Shown: positions 1-12,117 of the stretch, one piece after another
How the letters are laid out: each line of letters starts with the position of its first letter
Position numbering within the stretch: position 1 is the stretch's first letter
NCBI GenBank assembly: GCA_007644065.1
Contig: VJWN01000008.1
Location: 1,242,411 to 1,306,410, forward strand
Direction: 5' to 3'
DNA from: Margaritispora aquatica
Taxonomy: Eukaryota; Ascomycota; Leotiomycetes; Helotiales; Discinellaceae
DNA: 64,000 bases
Notes under the pieces: generated by a model
The model's database searches: none
Told to the model about the DNA's origin: nothing
The model's input: the letters and a program-made list of their open reading frames with translations, nothing else
Position numbers and translations under genes: made by a program

Positions 1-1664
1 CTTGTAATTCGGGGCTGGTGTGGATCTGATAGATGTGGCCTCCTGGGAAAGTGCACGTGACTGTTGGAATTAGATGGATGGCCCATGGATGGATTGGATT
101 TCCTGGGGGGGGGGTCAAGCTATCCACTCTCATAGCCCCTGAATTGAAGTTAGTCACCAGGCGATGTGGTCAATCGCAAGCCCCTGAATTTGTCACGTAA
201 GATATATGATACCGTATTGCTGCTTACAAGCTTGAATCAATCAATAAGGTACTCAAAGTTGAGTTAATTGCGATTGAGGTGCTTACTACAACGTAAAGCT
301 AAAGTTCACTTTCCACTACCTAAGGTACCATCACACCAGCTGAATAGAGATATCAACAATCACCTCGTTCATGGCCAGCTTTCTCCGATTGTCTGCTTGC
401 CGCGTGCAAAGATTCATGCTATTCAATTGAATGTTGCTACATGACCATTCAAAAAGCAATTCCAAGCAAGGAGACAGGAATCGTTGGGTCTTTGTGAACT
501 GTAGTGTGCACTATGAGCTGAGGTGTACATTGAAGTTGGAGACGCTTTGCTCAGAGATTGTATCTGCTTACGTACTTGTCGATTATTATGCTCTGTTTGG
601 AATTCGTTCATCTATCGAACCATACGGTATGTATAAACTCACTCTTGTTATACGAGTTCATTCTGTGCCACTCCTTGCTGGACATCGAAATGCTTTACGA
701 GTGACATGCTTGAGTGTGTCTTTTTGCTGTACACATTTGATAGAGTGTTCAAAATTTCCTATGTGGCTTCCGTTTCTTTTTCCAAGACCTATTGCAGTGC
801 TTGCTATGCAAGTTGTTCTTGAAAGATCACTTGATGAGGAGATCTTATGGTGTGATATAGAAGATAGATAGAGGTAGCTTATGATCGACTTTGAAGCAAA
901 GAATTCCCTACTCAAAAACACACCTTCCAATTTCTACTTTGCAAGACGCAGATTTCAGAGGTCTTCATCTTTCTGTTGCACGTCGTATGGAATATCGAAT
1001 TCCTTAGAATCATCTATCAAAGAAGTGGATAGGCGACTCATGACAAAGCAAGAGCAGAGCAAGGCGAAACGCCACTTGCTAGCAAGACATCGAATGTTCG
1101 CCCCTCCATGAGATACTGACGAAATGCCTATGAGAAGACGTCCCTCCAAATGTGCTGTTCATAAGCATAGAAATTAGAGAAGAAATTACATGGATTTTCA
1201 TGTTCGGCAGCGCTATCCTCCATGCTTGCAAGTCACTGTTGTATTGATGCTACTTGTCTTTCAAAAATGCGTAACCAGATGCTAGGTATAATTTTAATTC
1301 GATACGGCTAACTCGATCTCATCCAGCGCGAGCGGAAATCCAAGAAAGCGATCTGTCGCACCTCGCAGTGGCGTATTGAATTCCATTTCAATAACTAGTG
1401 CTTTTTCTAACTTTGATAATGACTATTCGGACATTGAGAATCGTCGCCAAGCTGCCTTTGTTGCGCATCGCACTGAAACATTGGATTCCTCTGTGGTACA
1501 ACAGTTCCTCTTTCGGCGATTATTCATGTAATTACATCATAAAATACGAAAGATTGTGTTTGACATTCTTAGTATACTATGCAACTTCCTCAACGCCATA
1601 CACCCCAAATCACTACATGACATTCTTCAACATCTAATATCTGGCTATCCTACGAGGCGGAGAT
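1..1664. other. Gene-free stretch with short repeats
   Basis: I see no supportable gene here. It contains a run of ten G at 105-114 next to imperfect GGAT repeats (73-99), a 12-nt direct repeat AGCCCCTGAATT at 133-144 and 179-190, and an inverted pair TACCT-A-AGGTA at 317-327. The longest open frame (431-871, +) resembles no family I know, lacks recognisable splice structure and is probably chance. The region between 1150 and 1660 would hold the 3' UTR of the downstream minus-strand ATPase. Confidence 0.6.
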
Positions 1665-4600
1665 TCACCAAGCAATCCTCGCCACCCAGCTTCTAGGATA
1701 CTCTCTCACAAAATACTTCCTCAGCTCATCAGCAGCCAGCATGAATAATCCAAAAGCAATCGGAAAGAAGAAATACTCGACTGGTATTCTCGCGCTTCCA
1801 GTCGCCTTAGCGAGTTCTGGGATATACAAAAAGATGAAGATCACCACCAGCGAGAAGGCCATTGCGGGAATTAGCCATAGGTTTTGTGTCTCTTTGTTGA
1901 AAATTGGCGGCTGCTGGAAGATTGAGAGTCGACGGGTGCGAGTCGAGAACAGGTTAAACCACTGCATGATTACCAAGGTAACAAAGTAGATGGATGATGC
2001 TTCAGCAATGACTTGCGAGACATATACAGGATCGTAGGAGGAAGGGTATTCGCCGAATCCGAGCCAGAGCATTGAGAATGAAACACCTTTGCGTTCGGCA
2101 TACCACTGCCAGAGTGTTAGACACTCTTTTAGAAGCGAAGGACTTCGAATCTAGGTTAGATAACTTACGAAAGCCATGGCAAACGAGCACACGGTCTCTT
2201 GAAGACCGAGGAATATATACGCATGGAGCAACAGCTTCCAGCCGACCAATTTATCCTTCTTCACATTTCTTGGTCGCCTTAGCAATACATCTGCCTCTGG
2301 TTTCTCATATGCAAGCACGGTAGCAGCTGCACAATCCGTCAAACAACATATCATAATCATCAAGAACGAGCTCAGGATCTGTGGTAGACCAAAGATAACG
2401 CTAGTGAAGATGGGCCAGAACTCGGAGAATGTGCCAGCAGGCAGTAGGTAGATGATCGTCTTCTTCAGATTGTCGAAGACGACGCGACCATACTTGACAG
2501 CTTCGACAATTGCACCGAATGAGTCGAGTAGGACCATGTCGGCTGCTTCAATGGCAATATCCGAGCCGGAACCGAGGGCTATTCCAATATCTGCTGCTTT
2601 TAGTGAAGGAGCGTCGTTGACTCCATCGCCCGTCATGCCAACGATGTTTTCACGCTTTTGGAATTCTGTACTTTCAGTTAGCTAGAAGCTCTTTACCACT
2701 GTATACTTGAAGGTCCGCAATGTGCTATCTCGATTCGCACATTTGGAATTGGAGTCCCGCTCGCTTAAACGGTTTAGACATTCAGCATGTACGATATGTG
2801 TCGAAACTTCTAAATCTCTTGCAAAGATCTGGCACGTCAAAAGATAAGCGAATGAAGAAAAAGGAGCACCCACCTTTCACAATCCGCAACTTCTGCTCCG
2901 GCGTTGTCCTCGCAAACACAATCTCGTCATATCTGCACAACTGATCCCACTGATTGTCATTTAGTGTAATCAATTCGGGGCCACTCAAAGTGATACTCGT
3001 CGGTAGAGTTTCTAACCCAATCATTCCTTCTTCACTACTATTACTCGAACTACTGCCTCTCTCTTTTACTAGAGTATTTCTCTCGAGCTTGCTCACATCA
3101 TGTACCATCGCAGTTGGGTTTGTGATAATGCCACACTCAATAGCGATGGCTTGAGCTGTGAGCTTGAAATCCCCAGTTACCATGAATATTCTTATTCCAG
3201 CTCGTCGAAGCACTCGCACGACAGAAGGGATCTCGTCACGAGGTGGGTCGACTATACCGACGAGGCCGATGAGCGTAAGTCCCGAGGCAGCTTGAGACAT
3301 GATTTCAGTTTCGAAGGTATTCTTCTCTGGTGAATGCAGTGCTTGGTGGCCTGGCAAAACCTTTCTTGCTAGTAGGATGACTCGTTTTCCCTGGCTTGAC
3401 CACTGGTTCTTGATGTCTTCGATGATAGATCTCATTGCAGGATGAAGAGGGCGAACTTCACCGTCCTCCCCGACATATGAAGTGCAGCGCTCAACGACGA
3501 TATCTGGTGCGCCTTTGATCATGAGAAGTAGATCATTGGCCTTCCAAGCAGTTTTCTCTGCCGGCGACAAGGCAAATTCAAGACCCTCAGGGTCTGCCAA
3601 AGCGAGAGTACGGATCATGAACTTATTTTTGCTGTTGAAGGCAAGCTCGAATGTCTTCTTCCACAAACGTTGTAGATCGCGGACAGGACCAAAGCTCTCA
3701 GAAAGGCGCAACACCGCTTGGTCCGTTGCATCTCCTGCAATTTTCCGCTGCTCAAGAGGCAAGTGCTCGGTAGCTGCATCAAACTCGCCGGCATTGCAAA
3801 GGCCTGCGCATGATTGAAGTTGGGTAATTGCGTTGTTCGTGCTTCTAGTTGCAGTCATCCATTCTCGTGCTGCTTTGGGTGACATTTTGCGATCGGCAAT
3901 GGAGCACTCTGTCACAAACATTTGATTCTATCTCAAATTAGTATGCTTAACTGATAGCTATTTTTGAAAGGACTGGCTCACTTTGGTTAATGTGCCGGTT
4001 TTATCTGAGCAAATGACAGATACGGCACCCAGCGTTTCAACAGTTGTAAGCGACTTGCAAAGCACCTGGTTTTTCTTCATGGTGTTTGCCGTGATAGTTA
4101 ATGAAGCCGTAAGAGCGATTGGTAGACCTTCTGGTATAAAGGCCACCGCAACGGTGACAATATCCACTATCAAAATCGGCACTGTGATCCAGTCAGGATG
4201 AGCTTTTCGTAGCCACGCAGCCCAGCAGATGATAACAACAATATTAAAGAATATCATAAGGGAGCAAATGATCACGATGAACCTCAAAATCTCCTTCTGA
4301 AGGGTTGTTGAGCCAGTTTTTGGCGAGTTGGTCAGCTTAGCGATCCTCCCAAAGACTGTCTGGTCACCTGTGCTAACACATATTCCCAGAGCAGATCCAG
4401 AGATGCAATGTGTGCCTTGCATGCCGATGTTCTGCGTCTCGAGATAATTCACATCTGTGTTATCGACAGCGCCGGCAATGGGCTGCGATTCTCCAGTGAG
4501 TATTGAACGGTCGAACTTCGCATCCGAGGAGACTTCGATGAACCGAACATCAGCAGGAAGTTTGTTACCAGACTTTATGTACAATACGTCACCAGGAACC

Positions 4601-5412
4601 AAGCCTATGGCTGCAAGTTCAACACGATTGCCATCACGAAGAACAAAGCAGTCGTCTGGAAGCATTCCAGAAATTGATGCCATGGTTCTGTCGGCATTAT
4701 GTTAGTCCATTCAAAACTTCAGTAAGTCTTGTGTTCGATATGCTCACCTGCTTGACGACCAGTCTTGCCATGCATTGAAAAGAGCCTGTATGACAAAAAT
4801 AGCATACAAAACAATAGCAAGAGCCAAATTAGCTTGGGCTGGATTTGGCCCTCCCAGAGGCTTGTACGTGATGGTAACCAAGATTCCTCCGATCAGAAGA
4901 ACACTACCAAAGCCGCCAAACATGTATCCGAAAATGCGGGAGAAGAGATCACTTGATGGTTTTGAAGGAGCATTCTTCCCAAATTCTTTCTGTTTTGCAT
5001 CGACCTGATCTTTCGAAAGTCCCCTTCCCGTGGAAGTCGATAGCCTCGATTGAATCTCATTGACAGAAAGTGTATGCCACTCCAGATCTCCCAGCTCAGC
5101 TGCTGCATCTTTCTTGACCTTTGCTGCTTCCACTTTTTCCTTTTCTTTGGTCTCCTCGAGAGCAAACGAGACGGTGCGGAATGTGATTGGGAGAGCCGTC
5201 GCAGGATCGATGGAGTATCTGCGACCTCGGTTGCTAGATGCTGACCGGATGGAAAATTGCGAGGCATTGGTGTTAGTTCGACTGATTCGAGGTAACTCTC
5301 TCCTTCCAACTTCCTCATCACCACCGTCAAATCTGATTCGGGCGCCGGAGCGTGGCTCGGGATAGAAAACTTCGTCTCTTTTGGATTCAGAGAAAGTCAC
5401 TTTTTCCGCCAT
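1665..5412 (-). CDS. P-type ATPase, Na+/K+-ATPase alpha-subunit type
   Basis: This encodes a cation-pumping P2-type ATPase of about 1,120 residues in the plasma or an internal membrane. Five exons close in phase: 4748-5412, 3982-4687, 2874-3927, 2169-2665 and 1665-2105. The start at 5412 is the first ATG of the long frame and is followed by a charged, Ser/Arg-rich cytosolic tail. Visible motifs in order are TGES (286-289, actuator domain), PEGLP (about 395, ion-binding helix M4), DKTGTLT with phospho-acceptor Asp450, KGAPD (595-599, nucleotide binding) and TGDGVNDAP (820-828, hinge). Hydrophobic segments flank these, with several at the C-terminus. The PEGLP motif and overall layout fit the fungal proteins annotated as Na+/K+-ATPase alpha-like. 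Transport of Na+, K+ or another cation cannot be read from sequence, and no beta subunit is nearby. A fungal alkali-cation uptake ATPase is the main alternative. Confidence 0.93.
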
Positions 5413-6617
5413 ACTTGCTGATTACAGAACAACACAGCAAAGTCGTTGAAGGAAAGAAGATGTATATGAGTGTGCAGGGAGCAATATTAGAGCTTAGCGA
5501 AAGAAAGTTAAAATCAAAATTTAATATGTTTGGGAGGATGATAGGACGAGAAGATGAAAACAAGTCACTTAAGAACACAGATGGAGAGGGAAGACTTTTG
5601 ATAAAGATCAAAGCAAGGCAAAGCCCCTGATACGGGGACCTCGAGATCAAATGAGAAGTGCCCCTCTTAGTCGAAAGTATCATCACTAGCCATAGAAACT
5701 TGTATTGATATTCCTCGATTGCATACTAGAATCTGACAGGCAACACTTCACAATCCAAACAGATCCAAGGGATCCCGTGCAACCAATCATCTGCATTGAA
5801 AGACAATTACAAGTAGCGACTTTCGCGCGAAAGTAAATGCAAATTTGGGAACAAATAATCGCTCATAGTAAAGCACGACGGAGTCCGGTTTTAAGCGAAA
5901 GATCGATGCCAGAACTCTTTAGCGGTGGTAGTTAGAGCATGCCCACTATACTTTACTCAGCCTCCTAGCAATAAAGTTCACAGCTGCCACCAACAATCGC
6001 GGATGAAAAATCCCTCATAGGAACGAAAGTCACAAGAGGACAAACAAGGCGGTCATCCCTTGATTGTTTACAGGTGTTTGAGTTTGATGTACTGGCCACT
6101 ATGGAGGAGGAAAGATGAGGCACCCTTGCTTGTAGTGAAATGTATTTTTTGTAGCCGAACTTCCCAACTATAAAATCCATCTTTCCATCAAACAGTAAAT
6201 TGGAAATGCTTACAGCTAGTGAAAAATCAAGCATTTTAGGCTGTCCGCAAGTTTGACTCTTGAATCCTGCTTAGTCCCGAAGCAGACCTTGATCTCGTGT
6301 TGGAGCACCTGGTTCGGGTATTTCCTGACACTAAGAGATTCTGCTCACCATACACTTCAAGAGCTTCATCGCAGGCCGAAACTACTTCCCACTTCTGATC
6401 GCAAGAGTGAGAGTGGCTTTGGTACGTCAAGTGCATACTACTCACACCAACTACTTCATCTCGTCGAGACATTTGTGCCTTGCAGCAAAGTCTGATCTGA
6501 ACCTCAATGATGTCATGGCATACAAACAATTGCCTTGCCCAGCGTTTGTACACTTCATTCTAAGACGATCATATCGCCAATTCGAAATCCCAAATGACAT
6601 TTGAAATGGCTGGTTAT
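5413..6617. other. Intergenic, no gene seen
   Basis: This holds the promoter and 5' leader of the ATPase (purine-rich on the + strand at 5440-5620) and the downstream flank of mod5. Open frames here are under 110 codons, match nothing I recognise and have no coherent splice pattern. A CCCCTGA element lies at 5624-5630. Confidence 0.5.
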
Positions 6618-8085
6618 TCAGGTGGAATCCTCTCCCGGGTCTTTGTTGACCGTGTTTCGAAGATACTTACCTCTCTCTTCGTTTTTGAACTGCTTCTTGA
6701 CAACTCCCCGATGGCGTCGACTCTTGAGATGCGTCTGCCACTGTAGATCCGTGACAGAAACTACGCCGCATAATTCGCACTCTTGACGAAACCAAATGTC
6801 AGGCTTCTCATTGAGCTCACTTTCTGGATCCAGGAGTTCCTTTGCGGCCATACATACTTCCCGTGGAGGTGGAAGTGCAGCACCTTCCAAGAAAGACTTG
6901 GCAATTTCTATGCTTGGATTTGATACTGTCACCGTCCAGTTGGCCACGTCGGTTCCATCCAGAAGGTATAATCTGTCAAGCATGCCATTGCCCTTCAGAG
7001 CTTGGATTAGCTTCAAGCGAATCCACCTAATCTGCCGTTTTGCGTATTGCCGTGTCGCGGCTTGTGTTTGCTCAACCGCCAGGTCAAAAGCCTTAGACAA
7101 CGACTCAATTCCGGATGTTAATGCTCTGATATATGGCTCAAATTCTTTGAACCCAATCGAGACCCAAATACCTCTTGTCTGGTCCACAGGGGTGCCTGCA
7201 CTTGCCTTTTCCTGTATGAACGTATCCATAGCTTTGACCTCTTCTACAAGACCAGCGTCAACCATCTTTTCAACACGACCATCAAGTCGTTTCTTCAAAA
7301 CTTCCTTGTCAGCGTGAACCCAGAACAGTAATGGCGAAAGTGCTCCGGTTTTCAAGCCTTGCTCTTCCTCCTTATCACTGCCATTGGATGCCTTGTTCTG
7401 TTTCTGCTCCATATATATATCTGAAGCCTTTTTGCCAGTCGTCAGGTATATCTCCAGCGACCTTTGTATCTTCCTCCGATCATTTGGGTGCCATCGATCT
7501 GCCATCACAGGATCCACCTGCCTTAGTCGCGCAATGATATCCTCAGTAGGACCGTCAAGTATTGGAAACCTTTCTGCTATTTCCTGAGTCAATGATGGTG
7601 TTTGAGAATCACCGTCCTCACTAACTTGAGCCTGGATAATCGAGTCCTCAAAAAGCAGTGATTGCGTATAATAATGCGTCCCTCCAACCAAAATCGGCAA
7701 ACGACCCCTCGAATGAATTTCCCTGATGATCTGAGCAGCCTTCGTCTTGAACAGCCCAACCTGCCATGTCTCCTCCTCCAAGCCAATAAAGCCCAACAAG
7801 TGATGGGGTATACCCTCCTGTTCGGCTACTGTGATCTGGTTGGTGACTATAGGCAGTCCTCGGTACATTTGCACGGCATCACCATTGATGACCTCGCCAT
7901 TGAAGCGTTTAGCCAATTCCACTGCGAGCTGTAAGGCTGTGAGTTGAGGAGGTTTGGTACAAGACAAGGACTCGTACCTGAGACTTTCCAGTGCCGGTTG
8001 CGCCAAGCACAACTATTAGAGGATTTCTTGGTGGCTTTTTTGCAACTGTCATTGCGCTGAGCCAGCGAGATGTTTGCATGCGCAT
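6618..8085 (-). CDS. mod5: tRNA dimethylallyltransferase (Mod5/MiaA family)
   Basis: This enzyme transfers the dimethylallyl group of DMAPP to A37 of tRNAs that read UNN codons, giving i6A. Exons are 6618-7928 and 7978-8052 (short form, 461 residues) or 7978-8085 (long form, 472 residues). The P-loop GATGTGKS is at residues 17-24 of the short form and is interrupted just after Ser-Gln by a 49-nt intron. Next come the IPT segments NGDAVQMYRG and GTHYYTQSL, and a C-terminal C2H2-type zinc finger (CELCG...HLKSRRH), which is usual in eukaryotic homologues. Three in-frame ATGs occur at 8085, 8079 and 8052, and an in-frame stop lies just above the first. The 11 extra residues are basic, hydroxylated and free of acidic residues, as in mitochondrial targeting peptides. 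Yeast MOD5 is known to use two starts this way; that it happens here is inference. Confidence 0.93.
8052..8085 (-). promoter_or_regulatory. mod5: Alternative in-frame start codons of mod5
   Basis: In-frame ATGs at 8085, 8079 and 8052 give N-termini that differ by 11, 9 or 0 residues. The extension MRMQTSRWLSA has two Arg and no acidic residue. A TAA stop in the same frame 15 nt upstream bounds it. Confidence 0.7.
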
Positions 8086-8532
8086 TTGTGGACGAATTTA
8101 GTTTGTTCAAAACTCGGCGAGGCTGGAACTCTCAGTATTTAAGTGGGTCTAGCAGAAGAATGCCAGTGTCATATGATTATATGCTCGCTTAAAGAGGGGG
8201 TTAAATCCTGAATCCTTCAAGGAGCCAATAGTTACCAATATCATGATGTCAATCCTTCAAGTAAGGGTATTTTATTGTTTGGAACAAGTGATGAGCTGAA
8301 CTCCCTTTTTGGATTATTGTGATTAGGTAGCTTTATGATGAATGTGCAGCATTCATTCTGAACATTATATGCATTTAAAAGTATGTTGCTTCAAACGTGT
8401 CACTACCTATGTAAGTACAGATCCTCCAGCGCCATGTATCATGCCTCCTTCCTGACTCCCAGCCTACCTCAGCTACCCAGCCTACCAAATATGTACCAAA
8501 CATAAAACTCTCAGAACGGCAAAGCCAACTGT
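8086..8532. other. Intergenic between mod5 promoter and Gyp7 3' end
   Basis: No gene is visible. It holds the mod5 promoter, with the element GGGGGTTAAATCCTGAATCC at 8196-8215, and pyrimidine-rich imperfect repeats of CAGCCTACC at about 8459-8490 that flank the 3' end of the GAP gene. Confidence 0.5.
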
Positions 8533-11349
8533 CTATTTCTTCAAGCTAGAAATTCCTTCTCCACCCTTCCTGACCACCTTTCTCGGTAGAACCTCCACCT
8601 TCCTACTGAGCAACTCTCTTAACTCGGGGCTGATAACCTTTGGTCTTGGATCCTGTATCTCCCCACTCTTTCTCCCTGGACTGACAGGATTTTTTCCCTT
8701 TGCATTCCCTCTCCCGTTTCCAGGACTGACGGGTGTGGTGCTTGGTCCTGCACTCCCGCTGTTCGTACCACCTGCTGATACGGTATCAACTCCCGAGGTG
8801 TTGGCTGTGCTTGCTCCTGGAGTAGTAGAGTTGGTGCGAAGTGAGGACATACTGCCAGATGATGTGCTATGCGAGTGTGCGGGACGCTGGCGAAGCTTTG
8901 GGGCAGGGAAGTTGGATTTCTTGTCGATGGCTTCGACTTGGCGCTGGAACCGGCGGAAGAGAGCTTCCGCACGAACAAGAGTTGATTCGAGGTCAATTGT
9001 ATTTGATAACTCATTGACTATTCCACAATTAGTGTCGCCTCCATAAATGATGTAAGTGTCAAGCTTACCATATTTCAAAACCTCATCAAAGTGTTGTAGA
9101 TGTGCCATAATCACATCTCGGTGTTTCTCCAAAATGGCCAGGGCGACAAACAAGTGAAAGCCGCTGCTCAGAGAATCTGTCCATAAGACTTCCCAAAGAT
9201 GCAAAACATCTAGCCATTGAAACTCCCTCTTGTACCATACCAGAAGCATGCGGAAGAAGAAGAAAAAGTTTGTCGAGTCGGCACTCTGTAGGTGAAGATA
9301 AAGCTTTGGATCCATAAGTTGAACCAGATGATCCAACGTGAGGAGCTGTTTCCTCATGCCACTCTGATCGCGGAGGAAATTCCTTTCCATTCGATCCATG
9401 AACTTCTGGAAACCCCAAAACGCAATCGCATCATCTTGCATAACAGCATAAATTGGTGCAAGGAGATCCGACATTCCCTGAACATATCCCAAGTCACGGT
9501 TGTACTCGTTGTATGTCAAGAGCATATCCTTCATCTGCTCCAAATGGACGTTCGTGCCCACATCAGCGAATGGTGATGAGGGGTCTGGATGAGGGGTGTC
9601 CTCGCCCGCAAATAGCGGGATGTTGCGGTCTGTTCTGTGTACATCTTTCTCTATAGAGCCGACCCCAAGAAATGGGAGTAGTTAGCCAATACTGAAAATT
9701 TGATGGCGAACTATGGGGTCACACACCTATCCGTCCTTTCTGCTCTCGCCACCACTCTCCTTCCTCTCCTTCACCTCCAAGATCAACTAATCGATCCCAC
9801 CATGCACCTTTCAGCTTGACATACTCGTCTCGTAAGCTGGCGATCTCGCCCTTTCGATCATCCGCCGAAGAGTCCCACTCATATACTCCCAGTAGGAACA
9901 ACCAAGCTTCTTTTCTGACCCCATCATCTGCATCTAGTCCACCATGAAATATCCTCTCCTTCACTTCGTCGACTGTGACCGACAACCTGCCGGTCCTCTG
10001 ATCGAAGAAGCTGTTCCATTCCTTCATCGTGACTATCTTTCTCAATTCCTTTAAACTCAAAGAATTCATCTCTGTGTCCAGCAGTTCAAACTCTCCAACA
10101 TCAGTCTCCTCCATCTCGAGGACATCTTTTGCGGTCCAAATTCGTTGATTCCGGTCTCTTTCACTCTGCTCCGCCATTCCCATAGCCCACCTTGCAAGAT
10201 ATATCCTAGCGCTGTCAAACTCTTCCTGCAAGACTTGCACTTCTGGGTTTCTCAACAACCTCCTAACCTGGGGTGGCATCTTGGGGTTGTCAATGACAGA
10301 ATCAGCTGTTCTTCTTGTGAAAGTGGTAACTTTGCTAAACTTCTCCATCAAATTCCACCCTGCCTCCTTCACAAACTTGGTGACAGGGTCCATAGCCGCA
10401 TCTCTCGGACTCCTCGAGCTTGATCCACCCGCTCCAGCAGCTCCGCCAACAGTCATACCAGCCTCACTTGGGTTTCTCACGATCGCGGCCGTGATTGGTT
10501 TTCCTCCAAAAGCTTCTTTATCCTCTGCACTTGGTTCTATGAGGTAGATGTTCGGTTCCGCACCACTCCTCTCAATATCAACGTATTTCTTCAGCCATCG
10601 TAGGACCTCGTCACCACCCCAGAACATCTCCCCATTGGCACCAAACGGATCCATGTGCTCCCTCGCATGTCGCTTCTTCTGCAGAATCGTAGATTGGCAT
10701 TCTGAATCATGGAAAAATAACGCGGGAAATGATTCGCCTGATCTAGTGTTTATGATCAAACTCCCAAACCACCATCCCAAGCTCGGTGGCCGAACAAGCA
10801 GACTATAGATAGCCGATACGGGAATTGCAAAGGCATAGTGGCCAACAGATCCAGAGCGAGTAGTCGTGGGAGGAGGAGGGACCAGATATGATTGCTTGGG
10901 CGTGGAATCTCCTTCTGCAAGATCAACCTTGACGTAGATGTCCAACGCATCGCCCAAGGTGTGTTCCGGCAACCACGCAAGCAGGAGTGAGGAAGCTGCC
11001 CTCAATTTCGAGGACGTAGAGGTAGATGATGTAGGTCGGTCATCGGGCGCAGGCTTCTGCTGTAGAAGAGCAATATATCCTGGAATATTGTCTTTCGCGG
11101 AGGGAGTTGGGTGGATGTAGACCTTTGGCGGGGTTGTCAGCTCATTAATCGACCCCGCAATACAACGCAGTAGAGTATTCCAATATTCTCAGAACTCACC
11201 TTGCTTTTCGAGTAGAGAAGTTTTACTCCTCGTCCAGTCTCGGTATGCGTCACTGTGTTATAATCACCCTCCTCGTCGTCGCTCATTGCATAGAAGCTAT
11301 TCGACGGAGAAATTGGCCGGGCAGGACCCGAGCTACCAGAAGCCGTCAT
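8533..11349 (-). CDS. gyp7: TBC-domain Rab GTPase-activating protein (Gyp7 type)
   Basis: This protein accelerates GTP hydrolysis on Rab/Ypt GTPases; Gyp7 relatives act on Ypt7 at the vacuole and late endosome. Four exons close in phase to 870 residues: 11200-11349, 9727-11122, 9069-9650 and 8533-9017. The N-terminal half has the lipid-binding-like region of this family (ending in the motif for entry to the TBC domain, RKEAWLFLLGVYEW). The TBC domain has both catalytic fingers: the arginine in IEKDVHR (Arg521) and the glutamine in YVQGMSDL (Gln573). The C-terminal 150 residues are Ser/Thr/Pro/Gly-rich and probably disordered. The last intron (9018-9068) is 51 nt, has no stop and, if retained, would insert 17 residues into the conserved KYVNELSNTID segment, so it must be spliced to fit the family. 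Confidence 0.93.
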
Positions 11350-12117
11350 CGTGATTGAAGTTGGCTTTGTGAGGACTGTGTGTCGCTGGTTTCGAGGATT
11401 ATGAGCTGCCTCTAAATGTAAAAGCTCCCTTATTCCTTCTCAGCCATGTTGAGTATTTATCATGTATTGGTAGTTCGCCCTCGCCCTGAGGTATGACGCG
11501 TTAGGACGGGTTGATTGAGGCGAAACCAATCACGAGATCCAGGCTTCCTCCAAATGTCTTGGACGCCAGATTCTTTCATCTAATGCAATATCACAATAAG
11601 GCCATTGAAGTCTCTATCTCAAATTTCCCCTTTTAAAAGGTGGAATGGTCTAGATGCAACACATGATTTTGCTAGTAGGAAGATCTGGATTCAGGGATTA
11701 AATTCGTGTTTGGTAACACAGCTTTGAATGGATGCGAGTGAAGCTGGTTCTATACACCTTTGAAGTGCTTCCAAAAAATTATATCTTTTTTGCTAATACT
11801 TTTATTGTCATATTATGATGGTCTTTACTATTATTGTATATGTATCCCCTTTGCCCCGTCAGGGATTGTATACAGCTTAGGTAGGCGTGCTCCATGTTTT
11901 GCACATCATACACCCGTTAACACTTCTCATCCAATAACTGTAATGCATGTTCACCTCCATGTATGACCTTCACTCAATATAAAGCATAAAGCAAGCATAC
12001 CCTCTTGCATGTGCGATTATATCAAGTCACGCATTTACCTCAACACCCCCATCTCGACGTTTGCGAGCACTAGATTACTGCTCGATCGCTTATTATTTTC
12101 CACCTCATTTGAAAGTC
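11350..12117. other. Intergenic, no gene seen
   Basis: This is the promoter of the Rab-GAP gene and the 3' flank of the histidine kinase. It includes a reverse-oriented TTTAATCCCTGAATC element at 11688-11703. T-rich and A-rich tracts near 11765-11860 read as no protein. Confidence 0.5.

Noticed and set aside
431..871. 146-codon open frame on the + strand
   Set aside because: No recognisable domain, overlapping frames on the other strand, no promoter or splice logic; likely chance.
7847..8110. 87-codon minus-strand frame overlapping mod5 exon 1
   Set aside because: It reads the mod5 5' end in another frame; the mod5 P-loop model with its 49-nt intron explains the sequence.
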